Notes: generated by a model from the letters alone, not told the origin. Counted from the stretch's first letter, positions 12,608 through 25,757 are shown. The stretch is DNA of 64,000 nucleotides from Lasiodiplodia sp. COLG20 (GCA_009801085.1 VNWV01000001.1:3658001-3722000), one strand, 5' to 3'. Numbers and translations are program-made.

Positions 12608-13944
12608 ATGGCGCCCGTCCACTTTCTCCAGCGCCTGCGCGTCGGTCGCAGCGAGCCAGGTGCGTCTCTTCAGCAGCCGCCGCCTTACAGCACGAGTTGC
12701 AAAACTAACTTGCCTCCGTTTCATCAGTAGCCACCGGCCCTGCCATTACCCCGGGATCGGCCGCCCTGCTCTCTGTGAGTTCCTTACACCGCCCGTTCCG
12801 CATTACCTCCACCTACCGCGAAGCGCCGAGCAACCAACCATTGGCCATGCGCCGTTTTGCCCAGCACTGAGCTTCTTCTAACGTCCACTGACCAGGTGCT
12901 GTTCACCGTCATCTACGTCGTGCCCTTTTACCTTTCCAAAACCACCCGTCCTTCGCAGACCCTCCATCGAGATGCGCCCTCGGTCATCCGCGCGCGCATA
13001 CGCGCCGTCACCGCGTCGTGCATCATATGCACCCTGATTACGCTCTACATCCTCGCCCAGTCTGCACATGATAGCTTCCTGGACGCCCTACACCACCTTG
13101 GTTGGTGGCCTGTCTCAGTCGTGGATATAGTGAAGGTGCTGCTGTTGCTCTGTGTCCTATTTGCTGGACCGCTATTCGAGAATGGAATTGTAGACGGGGA
13201 CTGGCGCGACTGGGTCAAGGGAAAGCACGTCAATGAGACCTTCAGCAGCTGGATCGGCTGGCGCAACTTCGTAGCCGTAAGTGCGAACCATCACCAAGCC
13301 AGCCAGCATTATCTATGCCGCATGCGGCCGGCTTACAACCTCCAACCACAAACCCTAAAACCACCGCAGCTAACGACCATATTCGCACGCAGGGCCCTAC
13401 AACGGAAGAGCTGATCTGGCGCTCCCTCATGATCCCGCTCCACCTCTCCGCGCACGTCTCGCCGACGACGACCGTCTTCGTGACGCCGCTGTACTTCGGC
13501 ATCGCGCACGTGCACCACTTCTACGAGTTCCGCATCACACACCCGCACACGCCCGTCGTCGCCGGCATCGCGCGCTCGCTCTTCCAGTTCACCTACACGT
13601 CTCTCTTCGGCTTCTTCGCCGCCTTCGTCTTCGTCCGCACCGCCTCGCTGCCCGCCGTCGTCGTCGCCCACGCCTTCTGCAACTGGATGGGCCTGCCGCG
13701 GCTCTGGGGCCGCGTCCGCCCCGCGCGGTCTGCATCGGCCGAAGCGGTGCCCATCGGGCCGGCCGGCGTGAATGGCGAAGGGAAAAGGGCGGACGGTAGT
13801 GGCAGCAGGGCGGCGCATTATGACGACCACATCGGCTGGACCGTGGCGTACTACACGCTGCTGGTCGGCGGCGCGCTCGGCTTTTGGTGGTTGCTGTGGC
13901 CCCTGACGGAGAGCGAAAACGCGCTGGCCGGGTTCGCGGTGTGA
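12608..13944 (+). CDS. rce1: CAAX prenyl protease 2 (Rce1)
   Basis: ER membrane endopeptidase that removes the -AAX tripeptide from prenylated CAAX proteins such as Ras and mating pheromone. Four exons (12608-12659, 12728-12774, 12896-13276, 13393-13944) give 343 residues. The short first exons were placed from splice signals (GTGCGT, GTGAGT) and because joining them restores the expected N-terminal TM sequence ALLSVLFTVIYVVPFYLS. The ABI/Rce1 motifs are intact: EELIWR with Glu165-Glu166 and Arg170, His199 in FGIAHVHH, and His253 with Asn257 in AHAFCNW. Length and 7-8 TM segments fit fungal Rce1. The third intron is 116 bp, longer than most here. A stretch near residues 268-303, between the last two TM segments, is variable. 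Confidence 0.92.
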
Positions 13945-15544
13945 AAAAGGACCGGGGTGTATTTTGCCTGCATTAGCGGGAGACTTTTTTTCCAGTTATG
14001 CGGAAGGATGCTTCAAGTATAGTTGCAGGGTTTACGGCTCTGCCGCCCATCCAAAACTTGGAACCCGGTGTTTGGGCTATTTATAGAAAAAAAGGTCAAG
14101 AGTTTCCGCACCAGGATAAGAAAAAAAGGAGAAATGGTGGGTAGTGAGATGGGGGCTAGTTTTGGCAAACAACATTGGGAGAATTTTCCCTCTCGTAGAC
14201 TTTGCAGTTTATCCCCTATAATGACTACCAGATATGTAGCTGTAATGCGTAATGACGAGAACGATTAATGCCGATCGCACGGTTACAATTGCTGCCCGTA
14301 CTAGTCAATGTGCAATTAGAAAGACGAAGCTCACGCCAACGCTCCAGCGGAAATTCTCTACGGATGCGTGTGTATACCGAAGCTTTTGCGCGGCCGTCAC
14401 TACTGGTAAACGAGAAAGAAAACACCATTTGCAAAAATTCCGTGTGCGCAAAGAGAAGAAAAGAAGCGCAGAGGGGAGATCGCCAGAAAGGACAGATCGC
14501 ATCCTGAATCGGATGAAGAGGACCAAGATATTCTTACACTGTGTCCGGAAAGCAAAGCAAAAGTTCCCGAAAACTGAAGAAAATGACCAGACGTGCGTTT
14601 ACTTCGTTGAAGAAAATATCAAACGTATGCTAGTGTGCGGATTAAGTCTTCATGTGCAAGAAAGACAAGGAGAGCCGTCAAATCGTATGTAAACGCAAGC
14701 AGAAACGACTTAAAGATGAACTATGATTACATATTAACCTGGTTCATCCGCGCCTCCTATCGTCCAGCAGGAGATGGGCGAAGGAGGAACGACGGGCAAG
14801 TAAGAGAGCATTAATCGCTATACATGATGGTATGCCCCTTGAGAAAGAAGAGAACAACGACGCGCGAAGAAATTTTTTCCCTGATGAGTTGTGCAATAAG
14901 GAGAGTCGTGAATCTTTGGCTCGTAGACCGCTGAAACGTTGGAAAGCGGGGAAATGGACAACCAAGACAACTGAGCTAGACTGGACAGGAGGGAAATGGA
15001 GGAATCGACAGAGATGACGAAGATGTTCCTCAGGAAAAAAACCGCTCAAGACAGATGTTGCGGAAAGGCCGCCGGATAGGAGGAATACTTTAACGATGAG
15101 AGTGAAATCCCAAAACACCCAGTGAACTTGAAGGAAACACACTTTTGATAATTGAATGGAGCGCAAATGGGGAGAGTGTGCGAAGCCAAAAATCCTCCGC
15201 GTAACTTCGTAATTGGGGGGTTATGCTGAAGTGTTCTTTTTGCTCTTCGTCGACATGATAGCGTTTCGGAAGGAGGAGAGGTTTTGTGCTTGGTCGTCCT
15301 GCATAATTGCGTAACGTGCTTACTGGTTTTGCTTTTTTCGACAAGATATCGCCGCCCTAAGAGAGTCGTATTTTCTTGGGTCTCATTTCCTGGTGCATCG
15401 ATGTGCGACCTGAGGGGTCAATGGGGGTTCAAGCGAGGGAAATGGTGGTGCTGGTTAGTAACGAGGGTGTGAGTTGCGATGTTGATTCGGGTCCTGCTGT
15501 GCCGTGCTTCTGCTCGTCGGCGCTGGTGATGCTGCTGAAGATTG
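13945..15544. other. Intergenic 1.6 kb between convergent genes
   Basis: This is the 3' side of rce1 (+) and of the AT-hook gene (-). It is rather AT-rich with many A-runs. The longest frame (about 14744-15166 minus) is hydrophobic but resembles nothing known. No RNA gene is seen. Confidence 0.5.
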
Positions 15545-16999
15545 TTAAATGCCCACGGTGTCTTTAAACGAATGTGGCGTCGCACGGCGCTTGTGATCTT
15601 CGCTCGCTTCGCGCGGCGTCTCTCTCCCTCGCTCTTCGCCCGGGGACGAGGTTGTCGACACGGCGAGAGGAGAGCCCTGGGTCAAAAGGGTGTCGCGCCG
15701 GCCCTCTGGCGCCTGAGCTCCCGCCTTGGTCGGCGACGCGAGCAGCCCTGACCCAGCGCTCTCGCTCACGACCTCCGGCTTCGCCGTGGGCGAAACCGGC
15801 ACGTCGAGGCTGGACTGCCTCCGCTCTCGCCCATGTACCACGGCGCTACTAGACGACTCACCAAGACCACGCTCACTTGCCGCCGGCGTGGCCGCCGTCA
15901 CCATGCTGCTCACGGACATGTGCTCACCACGCTCGGGCCTGGAAGCCGTGCCAGAGCCGCCAACAGCGCCGCCCGGCGTGCTAGGACTCGCCGTCCCCGC
16001 GCCCGCCGCGCGCCCGGTGCCTGGAGCTTCCACGCCGCCTCCTCCACCGCCGCCGCCGCCGCCACCACTGCTGCTGCTCAGGGCCGACGCCATGGACGCG
16101 CGCTTCCCCGTCTTCGGCGGCGGATACGGCTCGCCCCGCGCGGCAGCTTCAGCGGCGCGCGCCTGGGCCTCTGCTTTCGTGGGACGGCCGCGGCGCTTCT
16201 TGCTCGTGCCCTCGGCGCCCAGCGTCGGCGACATTATGTACGCGGGACCGGCGGCGGCGCCCTGGTGGTGGTGGTGTTGGTGCTGCTGCTGGTGATGGAG
16301 CATGGACGACGCGGCGGCGGCGGCGGCATGGTGGTGAGCTTGTTGTTGGGCGGCGTCTCCTCCTGCTGCTCCTGCTCCTGCTCCTCCTGCCGTTGGGTAG
16401 GGATTGGGCGGGCGGGGCTGCAGCAGGCGGCCCGTCGGCGTCGACACGTCGGGGGCGAGCGGCCGCTTGCGCGGGATCTCGACGGGCGGCTGGTGGCCGT
16501 GGAAGACGGGATGCTGGTACTGTGGGTGCTGCTGGGGAGACGGTTGGTGGGCGTGGTGGTACTGGACGGGCCCCGCGCTGGCGGTGCCGGCTCCGCGGGA
16601 ATCGTGGGCGGAGAATTGCGCGATAAGGTCCTGGAATGCTATCTGAGACTGGCGCAGGGAGCGTCCTGGAAGCGAATTGAACGGGTTAACACACTCGAGA
16701 GCAGCGCTGGAGGCGGGCGATCTTTTGGGGTGGTGGTCGGTGGGCGCGATTGGCGCAGGGTTGTCAGGTACCTTGTGGGAGCGCGATCTCCGCCCACTTT
16801 GGCTGGATGCCGGCGTTCTTGATGAAATGGAACAGCGTCTCGGACGAGACGGGCGCGGCCTTCATGATCTCGGCCAGAAGGTAGACCTGGGGCAATCAGC
16901 CTGGGGGGAGGGGGGCGGCGCCGCTGGGCGGCTGTGCGGGCGGCTCTTCGCACACACCTTCTCGTGCTCAGCCCAAGGGATGTCCCTCGAGGGCTCCAT
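15545..16999 (-). CDS. AT-hook DNA-binding protein (uncharacterised)
   Basis: Three exons (16999-16958, 16886-16772, 16665-15545) give about 425 residues. Exon 1 encodes only MEPSRDIPWAEHEK. Exon 2 encodes the conserved N-terminal helix pair (VYLLAEIMKAAPVSSETLF and following, ending AEIALPQG). Exon 3 holds a His/Gln-rich stretch, a basic patch PRKRPLAPD, then an AT-hook (KKRRGRPTKAEAQ) and a long disordered Gly/Ser/Pro tail, with a run of 11 Gly from a CCG-type triplet repeat. The AT-hook core RGRP binds the minor groove of AT-rich DNA, so a nuclear, chromatin-linked role is inferred. I recognise the architecture as a conserved ascomycete protein without an assigned function. The small exons are supported by GTGTGT and GTACCT donors and matching phases. 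Confidence 0.75.
16029..16078. repeat. CCG/CTG triplet repeat inside the AT-hook gene
   Basis: The plus strand carries consecutive CCG, CCA and CTG triplets. On the coding (minus) strand these give a Ser run followed by 11 Gly. This is a coding microsatellite likely to vary in length between isolates. Confidence 0.7.
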
Positions 17000-19900
17000 G
17001 GCGAGGAATTCGGAGTAGTACGGAGGGCGTAGGGAAAGAAAGTCTCGCGTCCATACACGGGGGGTCGATGCAGCAGGACTAAATGAGTAAAAGGCGATCA
17101 CAAGGCCGTCAAGCAGGATGCAGACGCGCGCGCGATACGGCGGCAGCGCGGGCGGGACTGGAAGCAACAGGACCAAACGAGGGTGAGTGAAACGGATGAA
17201 GAAACGAGCGTGCGGGAGAGTGGTTGTGGAGATGTACAGAAAAGGAGTATGCTACATGTCTGCATGCGGCGGCCTCAGACGCGCACAGAGCGGCAGATGA
17301 AGGAACTGCTGCGAGAAGGGACGAGAAGAGAGATGGGAGAGAAAAACAGACATGGATGGAGCTGGCTTGCAGCTTCGTGACGTGCATAATTAGCTGCTCG
17401 TCAACACCACCGCGCCCACGACGGGCCAGCCGGCTGTGCTCGCCGCCTGCTGCCCGGTGCGCCTTGGTACGACGAGCGTGCTGGGCCGGTTCGGGCAATG
17501 CGCGACGGCGCAGGCGTGGGCGGAGGCTGGGAGCAGAGAGCAGAGAGCGAGCGGCTCAAGCGCCGGCCAATCAGCCGCCCCGCTGCTCAGCGCGAAACAC
17601 TGAAACTTTTTTAAGCTCGTCGCTATCGAGTTTCAAGCCCCTGGCGCGGGCGTCTCACGACTCCTCTCTGCAACACTAGGGCTCGTCGTGCCCCAAGTCC
17701 AGCCTCCGCGCCGTGCACTCCTGCGCAAAACAACGTCAGCTTCCCGCTCGCCTGCCCGAACAGGCGCTGCGAGCGCCGGAGGTGTGTCGACACGGCTATT
17801 ACGGACCGGAGGGCAGATAGGGTGCCAGGCGCCTGGGGGGCGGCGGCCTTTCTGCACACAACCCTCCCCCCACGGCCGCTCTTTATACACAGCACCCGCC
17901 CTGCCGGCTCCCCAGCTGCCCCTTCACCACGCCCAATGGCAACTGCCGAGCCTGCAGAGCCACGTAGCACCATACAGCCCGCCCTCACTCTGGGGAGCCG
18001 CCCGTGTACCTTGCAGCATCTCGTGCGCCTCCACCCTCAATCATGTCCAGGACCGCGCCCGTTAGGCGATCCGCCGCCAGATGGGCGCGCACAGATGGCC
18101 TCCGCGAGTCGCCGGCTTCGCGAGCGGCTGCTTCGAGATCGCCGCGCGGCGGAGAGATCTCCCTGGCACCATCGGTGCAACTTGATACGAGACATACGCC
18201 ACGACCACCATCGCAACGTGAGAGCTTTATCCCGTGCTGAATGATTCGCTGAGTATTGCTCCAGCACGGAGCCTGAAGCAGTCGTCCGGATCAGGCTGTT
18301 GTGGCTGTTGTTGCCCTCTGCACCCGGCTAAATGCTCCGATTACTGCTGCCGTTATTAAAATGCTGCAATGCTGTGCGAGCCCTGCGACAGAGAGGTGCG
18401 GATAGCAGTCTCGCCCTGTTGTAGGGCGAGTACAGCGCGGGGAGGGCGTCTGAGCCACAGTCGTTGGTGGATGGCCAACGATTGGACCACAGTGTCAGAG
18501 ATGTCCAGCCCGCCGTCCATGCAGAGACACCTGCTCATCCGTGAACCAGGTTCTGCTCTCGGCTTCTGGAAGTACGGCAGAAGCCGGCACAGACCAGCGC
18601 TATCTTATTGTCCGTGGCCTAGTCCCTTTCCCTATAGGGAAATATACGTCGTCCTTTTACATGGTACGACAGGCGGTGCCGCACCCAGCGTCTGAAACGG
18701 CGTGCGGGCAGGCCATTCAGCGGTCATATTTCGCAAATGGTTCCATAAAAGGCTGGGTGCTGGCGACGAATGAGCAAGGAAGTGCATCATGCACGAACCG
18801 GCTGCCGGGTTTCCCAATTCGATGTGGATGAGCAAGCCTGCATCGCCACGTTCTAGCTTTGGGCCAAGGGCGAGGTACAGAGGACGATCTCTTGAACTCT
18901 TGCTTGAGGGCGGTCTGCTGCGAATAGGCGGCCTTGGTGCCTTGGGCCGCCGAGCCTGCTCCAATCGCAGCCGAGTATTACATAAAGAGCCGACAGGATG
19001 GTCGTACCTGTACCTGGCGACAGCCCAGGATCTCGTCGGCCTAGCGCAGATCAGTCGCCCGGAACTGCAGACTCAACAACTCGGGCGAGCGGCGCGGACC
19101 GTGAAAATTGCAGATGCGGGCATGCATCGTCGGCTCAGGATGCCTCAGGACGCCGTCCGCTGCTAAGCGAGCGTGTGTCAGCCAGCTCTCACCTGCTTCA
19201 CGGGCGGGCTTCATCCTGCCGTGACGCGTGACTGTCTCTTGTCGACGCGCAGCGCATACGACCCGACATATTGCGTGAGCGACCTCACGTTGCACCGCGG
19301 CTGGACTCGAGTAGGCTTGTCGCCAGCGTAGTCCCAGTCCGGGGTGGTCTAGAGACAGAGAAGGAAGCGAGCAGCATGCTTCCTCCGCATGCCGGTCTCC
19401 GATCCACTCGCGGTCGCAGCCGCATGATGAGAACAAAAGCCGTGGCCTGGCCGGTGGAAAGCTTGCCGGTGCCGCAAGGACAGCGCAAAGTGATCGTTCA
19501 CACATGCCAATCAGGATTTATCTTTGGAGCCCTGTGGCGTACAGCCCTCACTCCAGACCCCTGCCGCATCGGAGAAGGCAATGCCGAGATGTCGCTCAAG
19601 CTACGGCTGTAGAGCCTCATGGAGGGCCGCGTCTGCAGACTTGACGCTTCTATCTATGCCACAGCCGCAGCAGTGAGCGTCTGCCCCTGCGGGAGTTATC
19701 CGGGTACAGGTAACGCTGCGCCGAACGCGTAACTGGCAGAGCATGCCGTAACGAAGAAGGGTCTTCCTGTCTCCCGCACCGCTCCTTCACTCGCCTTTCT
19801 CCTCCCCAAGTCTACCCACGCTCTCTCCTCCGCCGCCCGCCCGCCGTCCGCGCTGCCACTCGACGCGCCAATTACGCCTCTCGCGACACCCTTTCCGCCG

Positions 19901-20218
19901 TCTCGTCGCCGTTCGCTGCCCTCACCGCCGCCCGCAGACCGAGCCGGCCGCACTGCGTCGACGCGCATCTTCCGCCGCAAACCCAGCACCCGCGCACCCC
20001 AACCGCTCCCTCGGCCCAGACATCCCCCCGACGCGCATGCGCAGGTGCGGAAGAGCGACAAGAGGTCATGCTGCTGCGAGTTTGGGCCCTGAGTAGACAC
20101 GGAATCGCTTAGTGCTCGACGGGCTTGGAGCGTGGTTTTCTTCCCTTCACTCGCCGCAACCTCCCTCCCCCATCCGCCGGCACCCACCGATTTCCGTCGC
20201 CCTTTGCCGACGCCCATC
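17000..20218. other. Divergent intergenic region, 3.2 kb
   Basis: Unusually long upstream space shared by the AT-hook gene (-) and set2 (+). Numerous frames up to 224 codons are open because the DNA is GC-rich, but none is recognisable and they conflict with each other. A perfect 16-bp palindrome (TTTCCC TATA GGGAAA) lies at 18627-18642. An unannotated non-coding RNA or small gene here cannot be excluded. Confidence 0.45.
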
Positions 20219-23200
20219 ATGTCGGACAGCGACGCCGACAGCAAGGCGTCCCGCCTGGAGCCCGAGGTCCGCGACATGAAGCTGGAGCCCGACACCCCTG
20301 CGGAGGACGGAGATGCGGACGTCGTCAAGCAAAGCGTGGAAGAGGACGGGAAGGGGCGCGTCGCCGTCACGCCGAATGGCCATGCTGCATCACCGGGCCA
20401 GGCCGCGGCGTCAAGAACTCAGACCCCCATCAAGTCCGAAAGGAGCAGCGGCTCACCCGGCCAGGCTTCGGAGCGCGAGGAAATCCTCGGTGGCGACATT
20501 ACCGTCAAGATGGAGCCGGGCAAGGGCCCCAAGCTCGCCCGCTCCACGTCGCAAAAAGTCGTCTCGAGGCCGCCGCCGCTCTATTTGGACCATGAGAACA
20601 AGACCGAGGAAGCCAAGGAGACGTTCGATGTTATTGAGAGCTGCACCTATGGCAACAAGTCCATGGGTCAAACCGAGCACGCGCTCGAGTGCGACTGTGC
20701 CGAGGAGTGGGGTATGTCATCAACTCCATCATTGTCGTTAGAGCTGGCTAGTCTGACTGTCATTTGCAGATGCAGAGAGCAGGAAGAATCTTGCCTGCGG
20801 AGAGGATTCCGATTGCATCAATCGCGCAACTAAGATGGAATGCGTCGGCGATTGTGGGTGCGGCCCTAATTGCCAGAACCAACGGTTTCTCAGAAAGCAG
20901 TACGCCGACGTCACGGTCTTCAAGACAGAAAAGAAAGGTTATGGACTCCGCGCGAACACTGACCTCAAGCCCAATGACTTTGTATACGAATATATCGGAG
21001 AAGTCATTAACGAACGGACATTCCGCAACCGCATGGTTCAGTATGACCACGAAAAGATCAAGCATTTTTATTTCATGTCCCTGAGCAAGGGAGAATTTGT
21101 CGATGCGACAAAGAAAGGTAACCTCGGTCGTTTCTGCAACCATTCCTGCAATCCCAACTGCTTTGTGGACAAATGGGTGGTTGGGGACAAATTGCGCATG
21201 GGCATCTTTGCCGAGCGCCACATCAAGGCCGGCGAAGAGCTCGTTTTCAATTACAACGTCGACCGCTATGGCGCAGATCCGCAGCCATGCTACTGCGGCG
21301 AAGCAAACTGCACAGGTTTCATTGGAGGCAAGACGCAGACGGACAACGCTACGAAGCTGTCCCACGCCACAATCGAGGCGCTTGGTATCGATGATGAGGA
21401 CGGTTGGGACACTGCCGTCGCCAAGAAGCCCCGCAAGAAGAAGATTTCCGAGGACGACGAGGAATACGTCAACAACGTGCAGCCGAAGTCCCTCGATGAG
21501 GGCGGCGTCACTAAGGTCATGGCCACGCTAATGCAGTGCAAGGAGAAGTGGATTGCCGTTAAGCTGCTGAGCCGCATTCAGCGCAGCGACGACGAAAAGG
21601 TCATGAACCGCGTCATCAGGATGCACGGCTACCAAATCCTCAAGACCACTCTGAACACATTCATGGATGACCAGAATGTCGCTTTGCAGGTTCTCGAAAT
21701 CCTCGACAAAATGCCCCGGCTTTCGCGCAACAAGATTCAAAACTCAAACATTGAAGAAACCATTGAGAAGCTACAGTCATGCGAGGATGAGAGGGTTTCG
21801 AGCAAGGCATCTAGACTTCTCCATGAATGGAGCCAGCTTAAGATGGAGTACAGGATCCCCCGGGTCAAGCGCGAGCAAAACGGCCCTAGTGCTTACGACT
21901 CAAGATGGGCTGAGCGCACCGAGCGTGTTTCGAAGGAGCGCTCAGCTTCTCCAGATGCACCAAAGGGTCCTTCCAATCGCAACCCTATACCAGCTAGGCC
22001 TTTTCCAGGAGGACGAGGGCAATTCCGCCGTCCCCCTCATTTCAATCCGCTGCCCCATGGGTGGTTCATGACTCAGGATGCGGACAAGAAAACCTACTAC
22101 TACAGTGCTAGTGGAGCGACTAGTTGGCAACGTCCAACAACCCCAGCACCGCAGGCTCCTCCTCCATCTAAGGAGAAGACTCATCAGCAGAAGCTTCAGG
22201 AAATCATTCGTGAGATCACCGACGGTACCCCGAAAACTCAAAGTCCAGGAGGCAGGACTCCTCAGCCAGAATCGGCAAAGAAAGAGAAGCCTCCTAGCGA
22301 AGAAAAGTGGAGGTCCTACAGCGAGGAGAAGCAGAAGAAGATATACGAGAACACTGTATGTGGACGTCTCGTCCACTCTCGAATGCTCGCTAATGCGAAA
22401 CAGATCTTCCCGCATGTCAGTTATGTATTGAACAAATTCAGCAAGAAGCTTCCGAAGGAAGACTTGAAGCGCCTCGGCAAGGAGGTCAGTCTCCCTATCC
22501 TCTTGATCTCACCTTCTTGCTCACACTCAATAGATTTCGAAGAAGATTGTCGCTTCCGACTACAAGCGCGGCCGTGTCGATGACCCGACAAAGCTATCGG
22601 AGAAGCACGTCAAAGATATTAAGAAGCACGTCCACGAGACATTGGAGAAGGCGTGCGAAAAGAAGAAGAAGCTCGATAAACAAAAAGTGGATGGTTCGGG
22701 TAGCACCACACCTCCGGGCGATCCAGGTGCTCCAGGAAGCCAGGACAATGATATGCCTGACGCATCGGCAGGGGCGCGGGCCAAGGGTGAGACTTCAGAG
22801 GATTCTCCTGGGAACTCGAGCAAGCGCAAGAGGCATGACGAGACTTCCGTCAGCACTCCAATGGATGGAGAGGACGAATCGCCGTTCAAGAGGTTGAAAT
22901 CGACAGATGTCGATACTCCTCCCCCACCTCCTCCGCCTCCCCCGCCTGCTGACAGCACAACATTCGACGAACAAGGCGACGCGATCGACGATGCAGACAC
23001 CCCTGATGCATTTCAACAAGCTGCACTCGACTCATTTGAGAATGAGTCTTTTGAGCCACCCATCCGATACGCAACGGTTCGCGGTGCGCAAGCAAAGAAC
23101 GAGATTGGCGTGCAGGTGAACAGGGCTGTCAAGGCGGAGCTCGGAGACGTCTCGGGAGCGAATGGCCATCCCAGTCCGATGCAGCTCGCTACGCCATCAA

Positions 23201-23277
23201 CCAACGACTCGTACGACAACTTCGACGGCATGCACTCGGATCGTCTTCGCCATCTTGGTGTCGCTAACGGCAGGTGA
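20219..23277 (+). CDS. set2: Histone H3 lysine-36 methyltransferase Set2
   Basis: Nuclear enzyme that methylates H3K36 behind elongating RNA polymerase II. Exons 20219-20711, 20770-22484 and 22534-23277 give 983 residues. Order: acidic disordered N-terminus (1-135); AWS zinc-binding region (about 157-205, starting at CDCAEEW and continuing across intron 1); SET domain (about 205-325) with the SAM/catalytic motifs [11 protein letters not shown] and ELVFNYN; post-SET cysteines in CYCGEANC (about 338); WW domain (about 592-622, starting [10 protein letters not shown]); SRI domain that binds the phosphorylated Rpb1 tail (about 710-800, split by intron 2); disordered tail with a run of 11 Pro. All domains of a full-length Set2 are present. 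Introns are 58 and 49 bp. The ATG at 20219 (MSDSDADSK) is chosen; the frame further upstream opens only with a GTG. Confidence 0.95.
22916..22950 (+). repeat. CCT/CCC coding repeat (polyproline) in set2
   Basis: A run of CCN codons encodes 11 consecutive prolines in the C-terminal disordered tail of Set2. This is a coding microsatellite. Confidence 0.7.
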
Positions 23278-24210
23278 TGCAAGCTTTTCTTTCTGGAATT
23301 GGAGGCGTTGGTCCATACTTTCTCTGGTCGAAGTTTTTGATTAACACTACTCTTTCTTTTAATCCGGCATGCATTGAGTTGGTGGATCTGCTTAAGCGGT
23401 TCCAAACAAAAGGATGGCTACGGCCAAGCACCTATCCGGACGGCGTTGTGGAACTTGGTAAAGTCTTGCATTTCAGCGGCGACTGCGGGGACAGAACTGG
23501 GATTTTAGGTGTAGGTATGGTGCGCGAGAGGGCGAGAGGCGGAAGGCATTTGTCAAGGTTGCATGTCGTCCATGACGGCGGCGAATACATAAGGACAAAA
23601 ATTTGGTAATGTTTTTCGGGTGCAGGCAGCGCCGGTAGCGCGTATCATGTGCTCAGGCGGTTTGGAGTGCCGCCGTACACGCTCCGCCGCCAGATACGCC
23701 GCAGGGTGGCTCTGGGGAAGCGCAGATGGAGCGATCGCGGAGGCTTGCTGGATCTGGAGCCGTTTTAAGGCTCGCGTCGACTCTCCGAAAGCAGCTACGG
23801 CCAGTTAAATTCACCGCATTGCTCGCAACGGCGTCAAGGGCGCAAGCTTGGCTCGCGTACACCGCGCCATCCCTGCAATCGATAGCCAGCCCCGCCGCGG
23901 CCGGGGGAGCTTTAAAGCTTCACCTCTGCCTCCGCGGCTCCCACTCTTGTTTGCCATTGACTCACCGCACCGCTCGCGCCCTGCCTCATTCCTCTCCGCA
24001 GGTCCTCTTCACGCTCACTGCGCGCGCTTTTTTGTGCACTAAAAACCACCGCGTGACGAGCTCCGAAGCTCGTACCAACAGCGCATCCGCGATACAAGCT
24101 TGCGCGGAGAAGAGCGCCACGCATCCGTTCCTCACGGCAATCGGCGGCTTAAACCGAGCTTAAAGCTCAACCCTTCCCGCAACTTTTCCTCCCCAGCTCC
24201 AGCTTCCAAA
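23278..24210. other. Intergenic, promoter side of the GABA transaminase gene
   Basis: This stretch of 0.9 kb separates set2 from the transaminase gene on the same strand. The last part before 24211 is C+T rich (CTTTTCCTCCCCAGCTCC), typical of a fungal core promoter or leader. No other gene is recognised. Confidence 0.5.
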
Positions 24211-25757
24211 ATGTCTTCCGCTCTTCGCGTTGCCAACACCCTGCGGCCCTGCGCCCAGCGTGCCATTGCCCGTCCGGCCGCCGCCCTTGCCACCCGCCAG
24301 TATGCTTCGCAGGCCTTCTTCCCCGATGAGCCTGCTGGCCCTGTTGTCAAGGGCGCCATCCCCGGGCCCGAGAGCACCAAGGCCATTCAGAAGCTCGACA
24401 AGGTCTTTGACACCAGGAGCTTGAACATGATGGCCGACTACAGGCACAGCTATGGCAACTACCTTGCCGATCTGGACGGCAACGTCCTCCTGGATGTGTG
24501 AGTACCTTGATGGCACAAAATTTCATACGGGAAAACTGACAATGGAAAAGCTACGCCCAGATTGCCTCCATTCCTGTTGGCTACAACAACGCCGCCCTCC
24601 TTCTCGGCGCTAGCTCTCCCGAGATGGCTAGCGCTATCATCAACCGTCCCGCCCTCGGCAACTTCCCCCAGCATGACTGGGCCGATATCCTCGAGACCGG
24701 TATCCTGAAGGTTGCCCCCAAGGGTCTTGACCAGGTCTTCACGGCCCAGTCTGGCTCTGACGCAAACGAGTTGGCATACAAGGCGGCTTTCATGTGGAAG
24801 AGGCGTGTCCAGCGTGGCGGTCCCGACGTTGAGTTCACTGCCGAGGAGATGGAGTCGGCCATGAACAACACCGTCCCCGGTGCCCCCAAGCTGTCCATCA
24901 TGTCCTTCAAGTCCGGTTTCCACGGCCGTCTCTTCGGTTCCCTCTCCACCACCCGCAGCAAGCCCATCCACAAGCTTGACATCCCTGCCTTCGACTGGCC
25001 CCAGGCTCCCTTCCCCAGCCTGAAGTACCCTCTCGACCAGCACGCTGCCGAGAACGCCGCCGAGGAGAAGCGCTGCCTCGAGGAGACCGAGCGTCTCATC
25101 AAGGAGTTCCACAACCCTCCTGCCGCCATCATCATCGAGCCCATCCAGTCCGAGGGTGGTGACAACCACGCCTCGCCTGAGTTCTTCCGCGGTCTCCGCG
25201 AGATCACCAAGCGCAACGACGTCCTCATGATTGTCGACGAGGTCCAGACTGGTGTCGGTGCCACCGGCAAGTTCTGGGCTCACGAGCACTGGAACCTCCA
25301 GTCTCCTCCCGACATGGTCACCTTCTCCAAGAAGGCCCAGACCGCCGGTTACTACTTCGCCCGTGACGACCTGAAGCCCAACAAGCCTTACCGCCAGTTC
25401 AACACCTGGATGGGTGACCCAGCCCGTGCTCTGCTGTTCCGCGGCATCATCAACGAGATTGAGCGCCTCAACCTCGTCGAGAACACTGCCCAGACCGGTG
25501 ACTACCTGTACGCCGGCCTCGAGCGCCTGGCCTCGCAGTACCCCAACGAGATCCAGAACCTCCGTGGTAAGGGCCAGGGTACCTTCATCGCCTGGGACAG
25601 CCCCCGCCGCGACGAGGTGCTCAAGAGCGCCAAGGGCGTCGGCATCAACATCGGTGGCAGCGGTGTCGCCGCCGTCCGCCTGAGGCCCATGCTCATCTTC
25701 CAGAAGCACCACGCCGACATCTTCCTCGAGCGCCTCGAGCAGGTCATCAAGGCATAG
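24211..25757 (+). CDS. gatA: 4-aminobutyrate aminotransferase (GABA transaminase)
   Basis: PLP enzyme that moves the amino group of GABA to 2-oxoglutarate, giving succinate semialdehyde and glutamate (GABA shunt). Two exons (24211-24497, 24551-25757) with a 53-bp intron give 497 residues, standard for the fungal enzyme. The N-terminus (ALRVANTLRPCAQRAIARP) is basic and amphipathic, a likely mitochondrial targeting peptide. Class-III aminotransferase hallmarks: SGSDANELAYK (cofactor phosphate and substrate site), FKSGFHGR, EPIQSEGGD, the PLP-ring aspartate in IVDEVQTG, and the Schiff-base lysine in TFSKKAQTAG (Lys356 or Lys357). Codon use is strongly biased to C-ending codons, suggesting high expression. 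The 5' leader is pyrimidine-rich. Confidence 0.95.

Noticed and set aside
19696..20370. A 224-codon minus-strand frame upstream of and overlapping set2
   Set aside because: It overlaps the start of set2 antisense, has low-complexity Ser/Arg/Gly composition and no recognised domain.
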